Shown: piece by piece, positions 44,202-55,550 of the stretch
How positions within the stretch are numbered: the first letter of the stretch is position 1
How the letters are laid out: every line of letters starts with the position of its first letter
Assembly (NCBI GenBank): GCA_050084515.1
Contig: CM114271.1
Location: 32,860,001-32,924,000 of the forward strand
DNA length: 64,000 nt
DNA from: Blasia pusilla
Lineage: Eukaryota; Marchantiophyta; Marchantiopsida; Blasiales
Direction of reading: 5' to 3'
Position numbers and translations under genes: made by a program
Notes under the pieces: generated by a model
Told to the model about the DNA's origin: nothing
What the model saw: only the letters and a program-made list of their open reading frames with translations
The model's database searches: none

Positions 44202-45214
44202 CAATGGGCAACAACACGAAGTCACCTGCACGTCCGTTGTATTTTTCTGATGATGAACAAAGTCGTATTCCAATTTCAAATATGTATGGAGCTGATGGGT
44301 TGTGTCAGAATGGAAAATTTAGTACCAAAAGCACTCCAACTTCTACAATTGAAATCCAGGCTGGTACAATGCAACACCTCTCGGCCAATGTGAGGAAATC
44401 ATCAATAGTAGTGTCTTCATCATCACAAGTGAACACTTTTGAATTATTCACACCACTTATTTATGGCTACAGTGCAACCTGTTATACGTTTTAACCTCTA
44501 TGCATGATTTATGTAGAGCCCAACACTCAATGGTGAGTTTGCCAAGTTACTATTATAGGAAATTTCCAAAGACACATAGCGAGTACATGTTGTTTACCCT
44601 CATCCATCTCTGTTACAAATGAGGTATGCTAATAACACGGGCATTCTCCCTCAAATATGGCAGGATGGAATTACAAAAAGAGGTATATTCAAAATGATTG
44701 ATGATAGGAAATCATGGGACGTACTGTTCAAAGAAGAAAAAAATGCACCACTAGCAACAGATATAGATCAAAACTTTATTATTTTATCATTTTTGTTGTA
44801 TGTATTTCCCTAGCAATCTTGTTTATCATTCACTCATTTCTTACAAATGTTTAAAAGGAGGCTTTGATGATGAAAGTCATTCAATTCAACGACCATAAAC
44901 TAACCAAGGCCCAAGCAGCAAAAGAGCTAAGTTCAGTAATATGCAGCATTCGCCTTCCTCAATTAATAGATTTAAGGCATACATTTGTAGTACCAATGGA
45001 CGTAATTGTAGACTTGAGACTAGGTCAAGCATTGATATTGATCAAACAAATGCATGAAGCAAAGAAGAAGGGTTTACTTTTGAATGTACAGCCTGATGTA
45101 CAACCTAGCAATGTTATTAACTTGGATGATTAAGAAGATCTTGATCCAGAGGTTAAAGTATAATCAGCACCAAGGTCCGTTGGCGCATCAACAACCTTCC
45201 TATCACCAACAAAG
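44202..45214 (+). pseudogene. Helitron B downstream ORF, unknown function
   Basis: Begins 48 bases after the helicase stop. Blocks: 44202-44494 (MGNNTKSPARPLYFSDDEQ start), 44619-44813 (GIFKMIDDRKSWDVLFKEEK), 44864-45133 (EFNDH-like start, then SIRLPQLIDLRHTFVVPMDV, LILIKQMHEAKKKG and PSNVINLDD), continuing in frame past a stop to TTFLSPTKR and TAG at 45214. The last block is clearly shared with copy C (LPQLIELIPLLVPLG, TIINLDDLEDID, then LLLAKR and TAG). Introns are likely between blocks. It is not an OB-fold RPA-like sequence as far as I can see. I do not recognise the family. Confidence 0.55.
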
Positions 45215-47186
45215 AGGTAGAGAGAGATGTAGTTCCAACATCTCTCATTTAGTTTTTTGAATCTTATTATAAAAACAGACCTGTGCGCCACTATTTCGAT
45301 AAATTATTGATACTATGAGTGGTCAGGTTATCTTTGCTTATCAGTTTCAAGTCGTGTCGTTATTTATAAGATTCATTTTCAATTCAGAGAATTATGGTCT
45401 CTATCCTCGATCAGTTTTAGTTTGCCCACGTAATTAGCAAGAGACAAATTTAGTTAGGAACATCTAATTCTTCTTAATTTAGACAAGTAACATAATGTTA
45501 AGGTATTTTCGATATCGTATCTCTCACTCGTCAGTTGGCAACACTTCATTACTACTATGATTAGTCAAGGATTAATACCGTTCACTTTGAGATAATCCAT
45601 CGATATTAATGGTTCAGATTTGAAATTCTTGGATTTGTACTTTGTCATCATTTCAATCGGTGTATTATATGAATGCTTATCCGTATTTATTTCACTTGTC
45701 GACATCTGCTCGTTCTAAATTTTGCAAAATGTCATGAGTCTGTCATATATGCGTTTCTCACCCGTCAATTAATGCCGATTGAATCCAATCCGTTCAAAAA
45801 TCAGTCGCAACCCTAATTTGTTGTATTTAAGCCTCAGCTCGGCTCTCTGTTGGACTCATTACACTTTTCGCATTGTTTCTATTTGGTGTATGCCCCGCTT
45901 TTCGTTCCCGACTATTTATCTTGCAATCTACCTAGCATTTTGTGTTGGATGGAATCTTCCAACTCCCAGGTTCTTTCCTTTGCATTTTCATTGACTGTGT
46001 TTAGTTTGAAGTTCACAAGTTGTTCCGTTATTAGCATCAGCCTTCTTGTTCATTTCAAAAAATTGGCATGTTCATTAATGATTCATGAAATTATGCAAAG
46101 TCTTGGAGACAAAAATGCAACTGCATCTAAAAAAAAATGTCTTTACAACATCCAACAATCGAATACTTCGCAATTAGAGGCAGTTGAATTGAGTCGCCCT
46201 GCATCGCCTACCACAAGTCTGAATAAGAGACATTGGAAGTCGGATCCTGAGCTCACACAAAGGAGCTTAGTCTTAATATGCAAAAAATTGAGATGAGTCG
46301 AGACGAATTTGATAGACTTGCGGTAGACATCATTGAAATTGACAATGGCTCTCAAAGCACTTCCATCCATGGATTCAGACTTGTCTATCGCTCTTAAGGA
46401 ATTGATAAGACAATTAGGCTTCGACAATAAGTAGCTTACGATTCATCAAACTACACCAATTAGACCTAAAGACAACACATATGTGCAATGCAAACATATT
46501 TGTGCCAACAAATATTTTTATGTCGTGTTAGCTTAGGCGTATCCACCTTTGGTCGATTCAATGATGCAGCTTCGGGTAATTAGCGACCATTTTGGTGACA
46601 AATACTTAGAGTCAACATTTTTGTGAACCTGTAAAGTTTATGTCCAACATCCTGACTATTTCTTCTTTTCATGCATTTGGAAAATGCGTAGAGCTTTATG
46701 TATCATTTTCATTCCGCTGTAGATGAATTTACAGCCCCTAAGTCTATATTTTGATCACAACTCATATGATTGACAACCAAAAGTTCTTATGTTTGAATGA
46801 CACTTACAGTTATTGCACTCGTTTGTTCTTGTCATTTTTGAATCTTTGATTGTTGATTGGTGGTGCATACATTTATAGCACGGCTTTTTTGTTACTCTGA
46901 CCGTGAGACTCATGTTAGTTGCTTTTATGTATATATGTTTTGAATGTTCGCTCCACTCTGGTTCACTCGTAACAGTAGTTGTTCATTTACTACTTAACAG
47001 ATTTCTGCATTTGTTCAATATAATCCTTGTATATCCATGCCATTCTCCATTTTGTCTCTACGCTGCTATATTCTTCTACATGTTCGAACATGTATCGCCT
47101 TCTTCCTCCTCACCTCGGGATAACACAATGTTACTACCTTGATTAGGTTCTACTATAGGCATTGATAGAACTCTTGATACGTTCCC
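45215..47186. other. Degenerate ORFs downstream of Helitron B
   Basis: At 46080-46300 a plus frame (IMQSLGDKNATASKK onward) is followed, after a frame change, by LSLNMQKIEMSRDEFDRLAV and later by DLSIALKELIRQLGFDN, ending at 46430. These look like remnants of one protein with helical, charged character but no recognised family. A tttaagcc TATA-like site is near 45826. Otherwise AT-rich with nothing supported. Confidence 0.35.
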
Positions 47187-47447
47187 TTAGAATAGTTGGC
47201 CCACATCCTCGATTGGTACCATCGGGTGCTCATTATCTACCTCCTCATAAAAAATAGGTGTTGGAATGTAAACATATGCATCACTCGAAACTTGTACAAC
47301 TCCAATTCGCTCAGAATTTGTAGGCATGTGCTCATATGCACTTGAAACTTGTACAACTTCAATTCGCTCAGGATTTATAAGCATAAGCTCATATGTTTCT
47401 TCATCAAGAGGAATATACGACTCACCATCACTACCTTGCCTCCTCAT
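47187..47447 (-). other. Minus ORF with an internal tandem repeat, hypothetical
   Basis: 86 codons. The residues NPERIEVVQVSSAYEHMPT and NSERIGVVQVSSDAYVYIPT are tandem copies of a roughly 23-residue unit (DNA units about 47262-47330 and 47331-47397). Acidic overall. No family recognised. It may be an exon of a larger gene or a decayed transposon ORF. Confidence 0.3.
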
Positions 47448-49110
47448 TTTTTAAATCGTTGGCTCCTACAATTCTCCGCCATGACCTGCAAAATTCCAAA
47501 AAATCATTACATTAAAAGAATTTCACATATAAAAAAAAACAACATAAGAGAGTTTTCAACGTTTTTTTCAACATGAGTATAGGTCCACAAAAAAAAAACT
47601 CTCTTGGCTAATTTCGCTCATTGCTATATTAACCATTTCAATCAAGATGAGGAGAAAGAGTATCCAACATTACATCTCCAACTTCATTACTATCACAATT
47701 ATTATCGATATCCCTATATTCCCTATCAAACATATCACCGACATGCCATCCCTCTAAATCATATAGAGACACGGAACGATACTCTACATCGTCATGTTCT
47801 TCGAGACCAAGGCATACTTCTATGGAGTTTTTTCATTACTATTAAGATTTCCCACAACTTCATGGCGTCTTCCTAATTCCCTAACTTCCTCAACCTCATT
47901 TAAAACATTAGGATGAGGGGACAAAGTAGGCTCCACATGAAATAATTTTATTTTTCTTTGCAAGCAAGACAAAGAAAAATTATGCTCCTCATCTCTCTCT
48001 ACCACATATTCAGGACTCCCAATATCTATAGTTGTATTTGCAATTAAGTGCCTATTGCATCTCAATGAGAGACTTGACATGACACCAATTGCACCATGCG
48101 ATTGTCAGCAATGAAAAAATATTATCAAATTTTCCATAAGACTTCAACCAAGATAAAAATTCAGCCATAATTAGAAAGTAAAACTATAGCAAATTATTAC
48201 ATAAAACCTAACAAAATGATACCAATCACAAATTATTCCCACCCTCTTTCAAAGCATGTCGCTTGGAAACTAAGGACCCTATTATCGAACCCGCTAGAGT
48301 AAGTAAAATGGAGGCTACACATGCTAGTGTGACTGAAATTAAGACTATGCGAGTAAAATGGAGACTAAAGGGTAAGTAAAACGGAGTATAAAGATCTTGG
48401 TAAGGTTGTTAAGAGTGAGCGTGTAAAATGGAGGCCTAAACCACCAACATGCCTACGAGGCCTAAACCACCAAAGCCCCTAGCAAGGTTTTTGACAGTGA
48501 ATGCGTAGAATGGAGGCCTAAACCACCAACATGCTTGGGCATGCGCTAATCTAGCTTGGCCATAAAATTTCACTCTTGTGCATGAACTTGCAAAACATGT
48601 GGAAACTAGTCCGCGCCATGCCCAATACCTCCTCCTCCGCGTCTGAATTCGTACCCATGACCTGTAGGATGGCACTTGACTATCGTAGCCAACCATCCAA
48701 GACCTTCGCTTTGTCCTAGAAGGGTTGTAATGGGTAAATAGTAACCCATATGGAGAGCGTGAACGAGATGGGAGAGATTGTGCGCAACTTTGTAGAACTA
48801 GAGGATGTGAGAGGCTGGAACTCTAATAAAACATTGATCAAGGAAGATTCGGTTTGGTCACCTTGAGTTTAATCCTTATCGTGTAGGGTACAAATTTTTC
48901 CTTTATTTCAATCATTGTACTATATACATATTCTGCTGAATTTTTCTTTTTTATCTATTTATCTACAAACCCTACATAGATGGCATTATCAAAAGCTAAC
49001 AACCCATTCATATGGGCATTTTGTTGTCTGGTCCGGCTTAAAATTGCATAATTGTTCTCTCTGTATGTGATACACCCTCTATTGGCTCATCAATTGTTAT
49101 GTGTGCGTAT
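47448..49110. other. No supported gene; short direct repeats
   Basis: Minus frame 48080-47820 (86 codons, LSPHPNVLNEVEEVRELGRR near its end) is unrecognised. Between 48300 and 48540 the motif gtaaaatggaggc / gtaaaatggagac recurs five times, and gaggcctaaaccaccaacatgc occurs twice (about 48434 and 48512). Confidence 0.4.
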
Positions 49111-49890
49111 GAAATGTAGGGAACTTTACAAGCCTTTATTGCGGTAGTACGACCACTGCGTACATGATCCTTACACCACGATTGAGTGGTCACCACATGA
49201 ATACTACATGGATTCAGCGGTAGCAATAGCTGCTCATGGCAAGCAGATCAGTGCAAAAGTATAATACAATTCAGACTCGACCACGGATTCTTGTATCCAA
49301 CTCCACACTAGACAGTTGAAAACTGCACGGGTATTTCCCTGGTCGAAAGCACGCATCAGGAGCTTGTTGGAAACCATTGGCCGGTGGTAAGAAATATAAG
49401 GCAAGAGAGATGGTGAGCTCAATGGGCATTGAATAGAGGTGCGCGTAGGAGCCGCTACGAAAATAGAGTCTAAGCAACGGCTCTATTGGTAGTAACTCCC
49501 CTACATTCATGAGTAATATCTGAAATGAAATGAAGGGAACTTCACAAACCTTGATTGTGGTAGTACGACCACAACGTACTCGGATCCTTACACCGCAATT
49601 CAGTGGTCACCAAATGAAGACTATATGGAATCAGTGGTAGCAATAGTTACTGATGGTATATGAATCAATGCAAACTTAGAGTACAATTCACACTCAATCA
49701 CAATTTCTTTTGTCCAACTGTATAGTAAGTAGTTGAAAACTACACTAGTGTTTATTTATTGTGCAAAGGCACGCGATAGGACCTTGTTTGAAGCTATTGG
49801 ATGATGGCAATAAATCAGAGGTAGGGGAGACGATGAGCTCAATGGGCCTTGAGCAAAGATGCGTGTGGGAGTCGTGTGAGTGTTTTATTG
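49111..49890 (+). repeat. Diverged tandem repeat, period 416 bp
   Basis: Units from 49111 and 49527 share long blocks: gaaatg.agggaact, ggtagtacgaccac, cagtggtcacca.atgaa, ggtagcaatag, cagttgaaaact, gatggtgagctcaatgggc and gagg.gcg.g. Identity is roughly 75% by eye. No coding frame is kept in both. Confidence 0.8.
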
Positions 49891-50569
49891 ATAGAAGAGA
49901 AAAAGAGATGAGAGGGAGCCATTTTCTTAACGCAAATATAGAATATGAACGCTACAAGAATATTAGTTGTGGGCTCCAAATTTCAACCTCCCACTTGCAT
50001 ATTGGATGGTAAGATTCAAAATTCGACGTGGCAATGATTGTGACAACATGAGATTCTGGCTGCACATAAGACCTTGCAAATTTGAATCTTCCTCCCCCAC
50101 TACTCAATCTTCCTCCAACTTTTGAATCTTCCTCCCTAGTCATAGTGGCCCACCTCTTCAAGTGGAGGGAGAGTACAAATTATTTACCTACACTCGAAGG
50201 CAAAGATCAAAATAGGCCCAAATCAGAAGCAGATTTGATTCTAGCAAAAAAAATCCCTTACGATACCTTTTAAAATCCCTTATGGTACTTTTTAAATCGA
50301 ATGTTTCACTTCTTTTGGAATCTCATCTTCTTCTTCTATCCCATTTTACTAGCCCCCCCTATGTTTGGTTAATAGTATAGATGTACAACCCAAATTACTC
50401 TGACCTATTTACGACCAACGTTGTAGAGAGGCTCACCATCGTCTTTGCATATTCCCTATTGTTGGATATGATATGGAAGAGACAAAACCTAGTGCAACAT
50501 GATCGCCTAGAGTGGCACTGGTTGCGTGAAGTATACTTGGGGTTGAAGGGTGTGGGACCGCGTAGGGAC
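49891..50569. other. No supported gene
   Basis: Contains an imperfect inverted block of gaatcttcctccc motifs (50087, 50105, 50127) and an unrecognised plus frame at 50381-50593 that runs into the 2.25 kb duplication. An 11-base direct duplication gggaccgcgta occurs at 50554-50575, right at the start of the duplicated unit. Confidence 0.45.
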
Positions 50570-50785
50570 CGCGTAGGTTTTTGGATGTTGTAGGCACTAT
50601 AGAGCTATACAACTTCATTGAGGAGTTTTGGAGTTGGTGTGACTCACAGCGGGCTAGGAACTCTAGAGAGTTCAACCCGTTTACAGCATGGAACAGTATG
50701 TTCTAGCATTTAGAGGGGACGCCCATGGACAATTACCATGAGTTCTCCCACAGATATGCCCAGGAGATTGAGCCATGGCGACTCG

Positions 50786-52815
50786 CACTAGAAGAAAATG
50801 GTGGTTTTTACGACTAGGAGTTGAATGACTGAGGTTCTTCATGACTCAAACATATGACTAGATTGTCTGGTAGTCAAATGGAAGTCATATCATACGATAT
50901 AATAATAGAGTTGTAGTCATATAACAATATGACTAAGTTATTGAGAATTCCTAGGATATGGCATAGTCATATATGAAATAACTTAGTGATTTTTTGGTCT
51001 TGTGTATAGTCATACTAAAAATTTATATGACTCACTTGTGTAAGAATAAAAAATGACTAAACATATCAAGTCATAAACCAAGTAGAAATAAGGTACACAC
51101 TTAGGTGAAAAAAAACCGATGGGGCTTCTACATTTTCATTAACCTAGTTAAGTGCTTGCTTACGTGGCAGATGACATGGCGTGCTCATGATGCATGAGAA
51201 AAAGAAGTGTCTACCGATTGGGGGGAGATGTGCGAGGGAGTGTGAGCGAGAGAACCTGATACGAGGGTAGGGCGAGCTAGGCGAAATCTCCGAGGTTAAG
51301 GCGATCAATCTAGGGCGCGAGAGAAGGCGAAGGTGCAGAGAGCAGGATGGTTGAAGGCAAAGTTGAAGAGAGTATGTTGGGCACAGGCAAAGGTGATAGA
51401 GGTGGAACTAGAAGTCGCGCATCAAGAAATTGAACTTTGCATTGCAACCGGAGGTGAAGCTGCGAAGGCGCTAGAGGTGACAGAGCTGGATTGTGGTAAG
51501 GTCGCCTCATGATTGCCTCTCTTCCCACGCACCATTGTACTTGGATAGACGTGAGTCCTCGACATGCAATGCCTTCCTTCGTCCACTACGATTTAGCAAC
51601 ACCCCGCACGGATCGCCCTGCCAAATCTGAGCGCTCCGTCAATTGCCTTTGATTCAAAGAATGAAAGACATATACTTAAACTTGAATGAGGGATTTCTCA
51701 TCTATAAATCGGACATTCAGAGCCCAGATGCTAGCTTCCCACCCTACGCCGGCTACAACAGGATATCAAATCATGCACAACCCCGATGTGGATGCCCATT
51801 CAAAGTTTGTTGTGGAATTGAGAAAGTCCTCGCCCTTTCACGATACATGACTGCAAGTCTACACTTTATATCAAATCATGTAAAAATGAATCACTAGTTC
51901 CTTTTCTAGTTCTGGCAGGTAAGATATGCTCATATGATCAATTTTTCATAGGCCTCAAAGCCTCAAGGAGGACCATAACTCCTCTACCTAATGCCGAGAG
52001 GTTCAACAATGAGAGAATGAGCTCCAAAACTCTCTCTCCTTTGGTATACCCCCTTCCCTCTCCCAAGCTCTCTCCATAGTAAGCTATACTCGTAGGTGAA
52101 CTACTTGGCTCTTGACATGTTAAAGGAGGTCAAGGGCCAACTATACTCAAAATAGTAATTTACTCAAATTAGTAAGTTTCTCTTTATGACTGCAAATGAC
52201 TTAAAACGAAGGTGAAACCTACTCTTTTTTATTGGTCTAGTTTCGCCTCCTTGCCATCGAAGATCATCGCACTGCCCTCCAAAGAATTTGTCTCCATTCT
52301 CCACCGATCGCACTCTTGAACTGTTGGGGTTTCTATCTGGTTTCGTCTATGTGACTATAGATATCATCTTTCTGCTCTTCTGTATAGTAGGGGTAGTGGT
52401 CTTCAAAGGCTTGGCTAATCTGCCTGAAATAGGTCAGGAGTCCGCTATCCTTCCGTCTGAAAAATCTACACCAATGTAGAAACTTAGGTATGCGAATGTG
52501 GGGTCCGACTGGGCAGCAAAGTACTTGAGATTATAATATTTCCCGTAGACAGGTGTGTCAGACAATTGATGTATAACTCTTAAGATACTTCTGGGGTCCT
52601 ACTGGGCAGCAAAGTACCTGAGACTATAATATTTCCCGTAAGCAAGAGTGTCGGACAATTGATGTACAACTCTTAAGATACATACGGGTGTAGAAACATA
52701 GATATTTGTAGATATGGTGTGAATGTAGATGGTGAACAATCTACATTCACACCATGTAGATTGTTCACCATGTAGATGAGGAACAATCTACATGGTGTGA
52801 ATGTGACCAGTAGTG
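50786..52815 (+). mobile_element. CACTA...TAGTG bounded element, second copy
   Basis: Same as 14568-16595, including the agtcat-rich left subterminal array, the 93-bp tandem units (52500-52683) and the hairpin (52714-52755). The flanking triplets (tcg and tag) do not match. Confidence 0.5.
51949..52216 (-). repeat. LTR-like repeat family L, copy 3
   Basis: Part of the duplicated 2.25 kb unit; same as 15731-15994 apart from a few substitutions and a small insertion at its right side. Confidence 0.7.
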
Positions 52816-52999
52816 TAGCACATCCAAAGATGATCATGAGGAATTGTTTTCCTCCTTCACAAAATATGCCTTAAGTTAAAATGTTTCTTCTAATTTTAGT
52901 TGGCATCGGGGCCATATATGCTACTTGAAAGGAATGGTTGTTGCTTGGGGTATGTATTGTTTTTTCGTAACATTTACTCATGATGAATTGTCATAGAGT

Positions 53000-53840
53000 C
53001 GTTGGATAAAGATAGGGGATTTGGAGGGTCTACTTAAGCAAATTAATCCATCTAGGGATTGGAAGATGCTCTTGGAGAGTGTGCACTCTTATTCCACTTA
53101 TCGCTTAAGGAGTTTTTACAATAATTTATCCTTCTTGGACTTCCGTTATGTCATTTGTTACAAACTCCAAGGTAGGGATAGTATGCATAATCACATTATA
53201 CTATGGTATGAAAATGGTTCAATCCCAACAATTATATCTATAGATATGTTGTTATGTTCCAACCATCTATGGTTATAATTAAAATAATTTTTAAGGTTTG
53301 AGATCAATATTTTTGAATCAATATTATTTGACTATACTATACATAAGGAACTACAAATTTGCAAAACAAGAGCATGTTCAAAGTTAGAAAAATCATAAAC
53401 ACTAAAATTTGCAAATTATGCTTCTCATCTGAATCGAGCATGCAGCTTGAGCCCATCTTAGATCCAATTTTGAATAAATATACATACTTCAAACTTGGAT
53501 GGGAGAGTATCAATATCGTACCTTATCATCCTCTACTACTTCTTCTTTAGGGGCGCGTATGAACATGCAAGGGCTAACAAGCGCCGATTGGTCTTTCTGA
53601 CTTATTTAGTATGCAAAAAAATGCGAGACTATTTGAGCTCTTAATATTGGTATTGAATATGCTACACATCTTGGTCTTGAAGGGCTGGATGAGATCCAAA
53701 TCAATTTTGTTTTTAGTGCTAGGGCTAAATAGATATGTATCACAAACATACGTTGCTTTATTGATCCACTATAATTTCCAACCCTCCTTGTAGATGGTAT
53801 ACTTTATATATCAAGTCATTTAAGGTTTGTCTCTACCTAT
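53000..53840 (+). pseudogene. Rep domain and mid-region of Helitron C
   Basis: Frame 53021-53278 contains INPSRDWKMLLESVHSYSTY and the catalytic motif YKLQGRDSMHNHIILW at about 53159-53206, where HNH takes the place of HUH (H-x-H kept). Frame 53359-53550 has ESINIVPYHPLLLLL, matching the conserved iVPYNp.LL block of Helitron RepHel proteins. The 53620-53830 region carries ATHLGLEGLDEIQINFVF in a shifted frame, matching copy B. Multiple stops and shifts. Confidence 0.85.
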
Positions 53841-54183
53841 ACAAATTTGTAGTCATCGATCAACAAGCTTATCTCACGTGTCTTTTATGGACTATTCGAA
53901 TAACTACAGGGTCAATAAAAATTAAATGAAATGAAATCTACAAATTCTCATTTTATTGACATGGATTCAATTAGAACATATGTATATAAGACTTAAAGAT
54001 TAGTTTGTTTCATTTCTTTTATCCCATTCCATCACACCAATGGATTCTTCTACAATGTCCTATTATGATCCAAAAACTTTCATATTGAGACAACAATATT
54101 ATCTTTATCATCTCCCATATTGACATTTTAACATAAATGTGTCCGTAGGAGATTGATTACATAACAACATAACATGTAGAATA

Positions 54184-55012
54184 TTGAGTAAGATATCAAA
54201 GATTCTCACTCCATATGTGGAAAACAAGACTCTTTCAATTGTCCATAAAGACATTGCTACTAGACCCATGAAGAAAATACCTACTCAAGCTCTTATTAAC
54301 AACACATCATTTCATCCACCAAGCTTCACTCCTCAACAATTTGAGTCTTTTTCCTCTTATGGAAAAGTACGTTTTATTTACATATACTTACACGTGAACC
54401 TTAAACATATGAATCCAAAATTAACAACTTTATGGGAGGATATTGACAACGACATGGAATAGATGACGTATGTTCAAATTTATATATGAAGCGAAACGTT
54501 TGACTAAGAACTTCAAAGTTGTTTATAACACCCCACCAATATCATGTAGTACATTCTCCTTTTAAATTCACTTAAGAATTATGATTTTGAAACCATGTGA
54601 TGTTAATTTATGAGTTTATGTTGTTTATTTATAAGTGTGCAAAAAAGAGCTTTGATGTTAAAATCAATAGAATTTGATCCTTCAAAGTTAACCAAGAGAG
54701 CAACGACAACATAATCGATTGGTATTCCAGGAGGAAAAAGACTTCCCCAACTTATTGAACTCATACCCCTTCTAGTCCCTCTAGGGATAATTATTGTTTT
54801 GACATCTCCATACGCTACGATTTTGATTCAAAAAACAAATCAGGCAAGTTGATATGGTATGCTACCTAACATTCAGCGTAATTCAACCCCAAAAACAATC
54901 ATTAATCTCGATGATTTAGAAGATATCGATGTTCTCCATAATAATGCTTCTACACATAATGTAGGGGCTACTTCTCTGTACATTTTTCTATTACTAGCAA
55001 AGAGATAGAGGG
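54184..55012 (+). pseudogene. Helitron C downstream ORF, unknown function
   Basis: Frame 54184-54462 (92 codons) starts SKISKILTPYVENK and includes PPSFTPQQFESFSSY. Frame about 54649-55008 has ALMLKSIEFDPSKLTKR, a stop, then GIPGGKRLPQLIELIPLL, IIIVLTSPYATILIQKTNQA, a stop, and TIINLDDLEDID, ending LLLAKR and TAG. The second block aligns over its length with 44864-45214 of copy B, so both descend from one coding sequence. A further frame at 55380-55546 (LQLEHQLETAYISNYNQIK) may be a coiled coil like that of copy A. Confidence 0.55.
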
Positions 55013-55550
55013 ACATTTAAACTATAAAATATAAAACTATATAGATTTATCCTATACCATCCTTACCCTTTGTGAAACATTCTCTTTTTTTAGACCGTTA
55101 GATTGAATCATAACATACTTACCCTCATGTGTCATAATCACGGATTAGTTGCCATTTGTCCATTGTATCCCTTTCCCTCTTTCTCTCCTACATCCATATA
55201 ATGAACATATTTTCACACTTATGTCTCATCATAACTATTGAGATGTATATCGTTAGTTGTTGTAGTAGTGAGATTATTATCATTACTTTGATATAATCTT
55301 GCATATTGCACTACATTTGCATTCACCTGATACATTTTTTATTGAATTAACGTGTTCTCATGGTACTACTTAATGTAGGTATTCCAATATGATAGTGAGA
55401 TTAGAAACATTTAAGTCTTGCAACTTGAGCACCAACTTGAAACAGCATATATAAGTAATTACAATCAAATCAAGGAACATGAAGCTTACATGCACCATCA
55501 ACAAGGATTCCTCCGGGTTGCTATCTTCTTCATTACGTGTATAGAATAAT

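Larger units (their letters stand above)
32958..45214 (+). mobile_element. Helitron copy B, autonomous type, split by a gypsy insertion
   Basis: Plus-strand order: N-terminal RepHel region (32958-33782), Rep with HUH motif (33791-34614), mid-region (35176-35951), [gypsy element 35952-42917], Pif1-like helicase (42918-44153), unknown downstream ORF (44202-45214). Domain order is that of plant RepHel proteins. Stops, frameshifts, a GC-rich insertion at 34.6-35.2 kb and the nested retrotransposon make it inactive. It is the most complete copy in the window. Element termini are not resolved. Confidence 0.85.
50570..52817 (+). repeat. 2.25 kb direct duplication, copy 2
   Basis: Near-identical to 14352-16597. 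Bases 50570-50785 are gypsy gag sequence (FLDVVGTIELYNFIEEF, then NPFTAWNSMF and a stop), which in copy 1 continues further upstream into a longer gag fragment. The flank here is unrelated, so copy 1 holds the more ancestral left junction. Confidence 0.95.
52818..55550 (+). mobile_element. Helitron copy C, lacking the helicase
   Basis: Starts abruptly beside the duplicated unit, whose TAGTG end may have cut it. Order: Rep with HUH motif (53021-53278), NIVPYHP block (53510), LGLEGL mid-region (53640-53830), then the unknown downstream ORF (54184-55012) and a possible coiled-coil block to 55550. The Pif1 helicase expected between mid-region and downstream ORF is absent. Heavily decayed. Confidence 0.75.

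Noticed and set aside
32958-45214. Helitron B as a currently active autonomous element.
   Set aside because: Rep is frameshifted, part is replaced, a retrotransposon splits it and the helicase has stops between 43428 and 43900.
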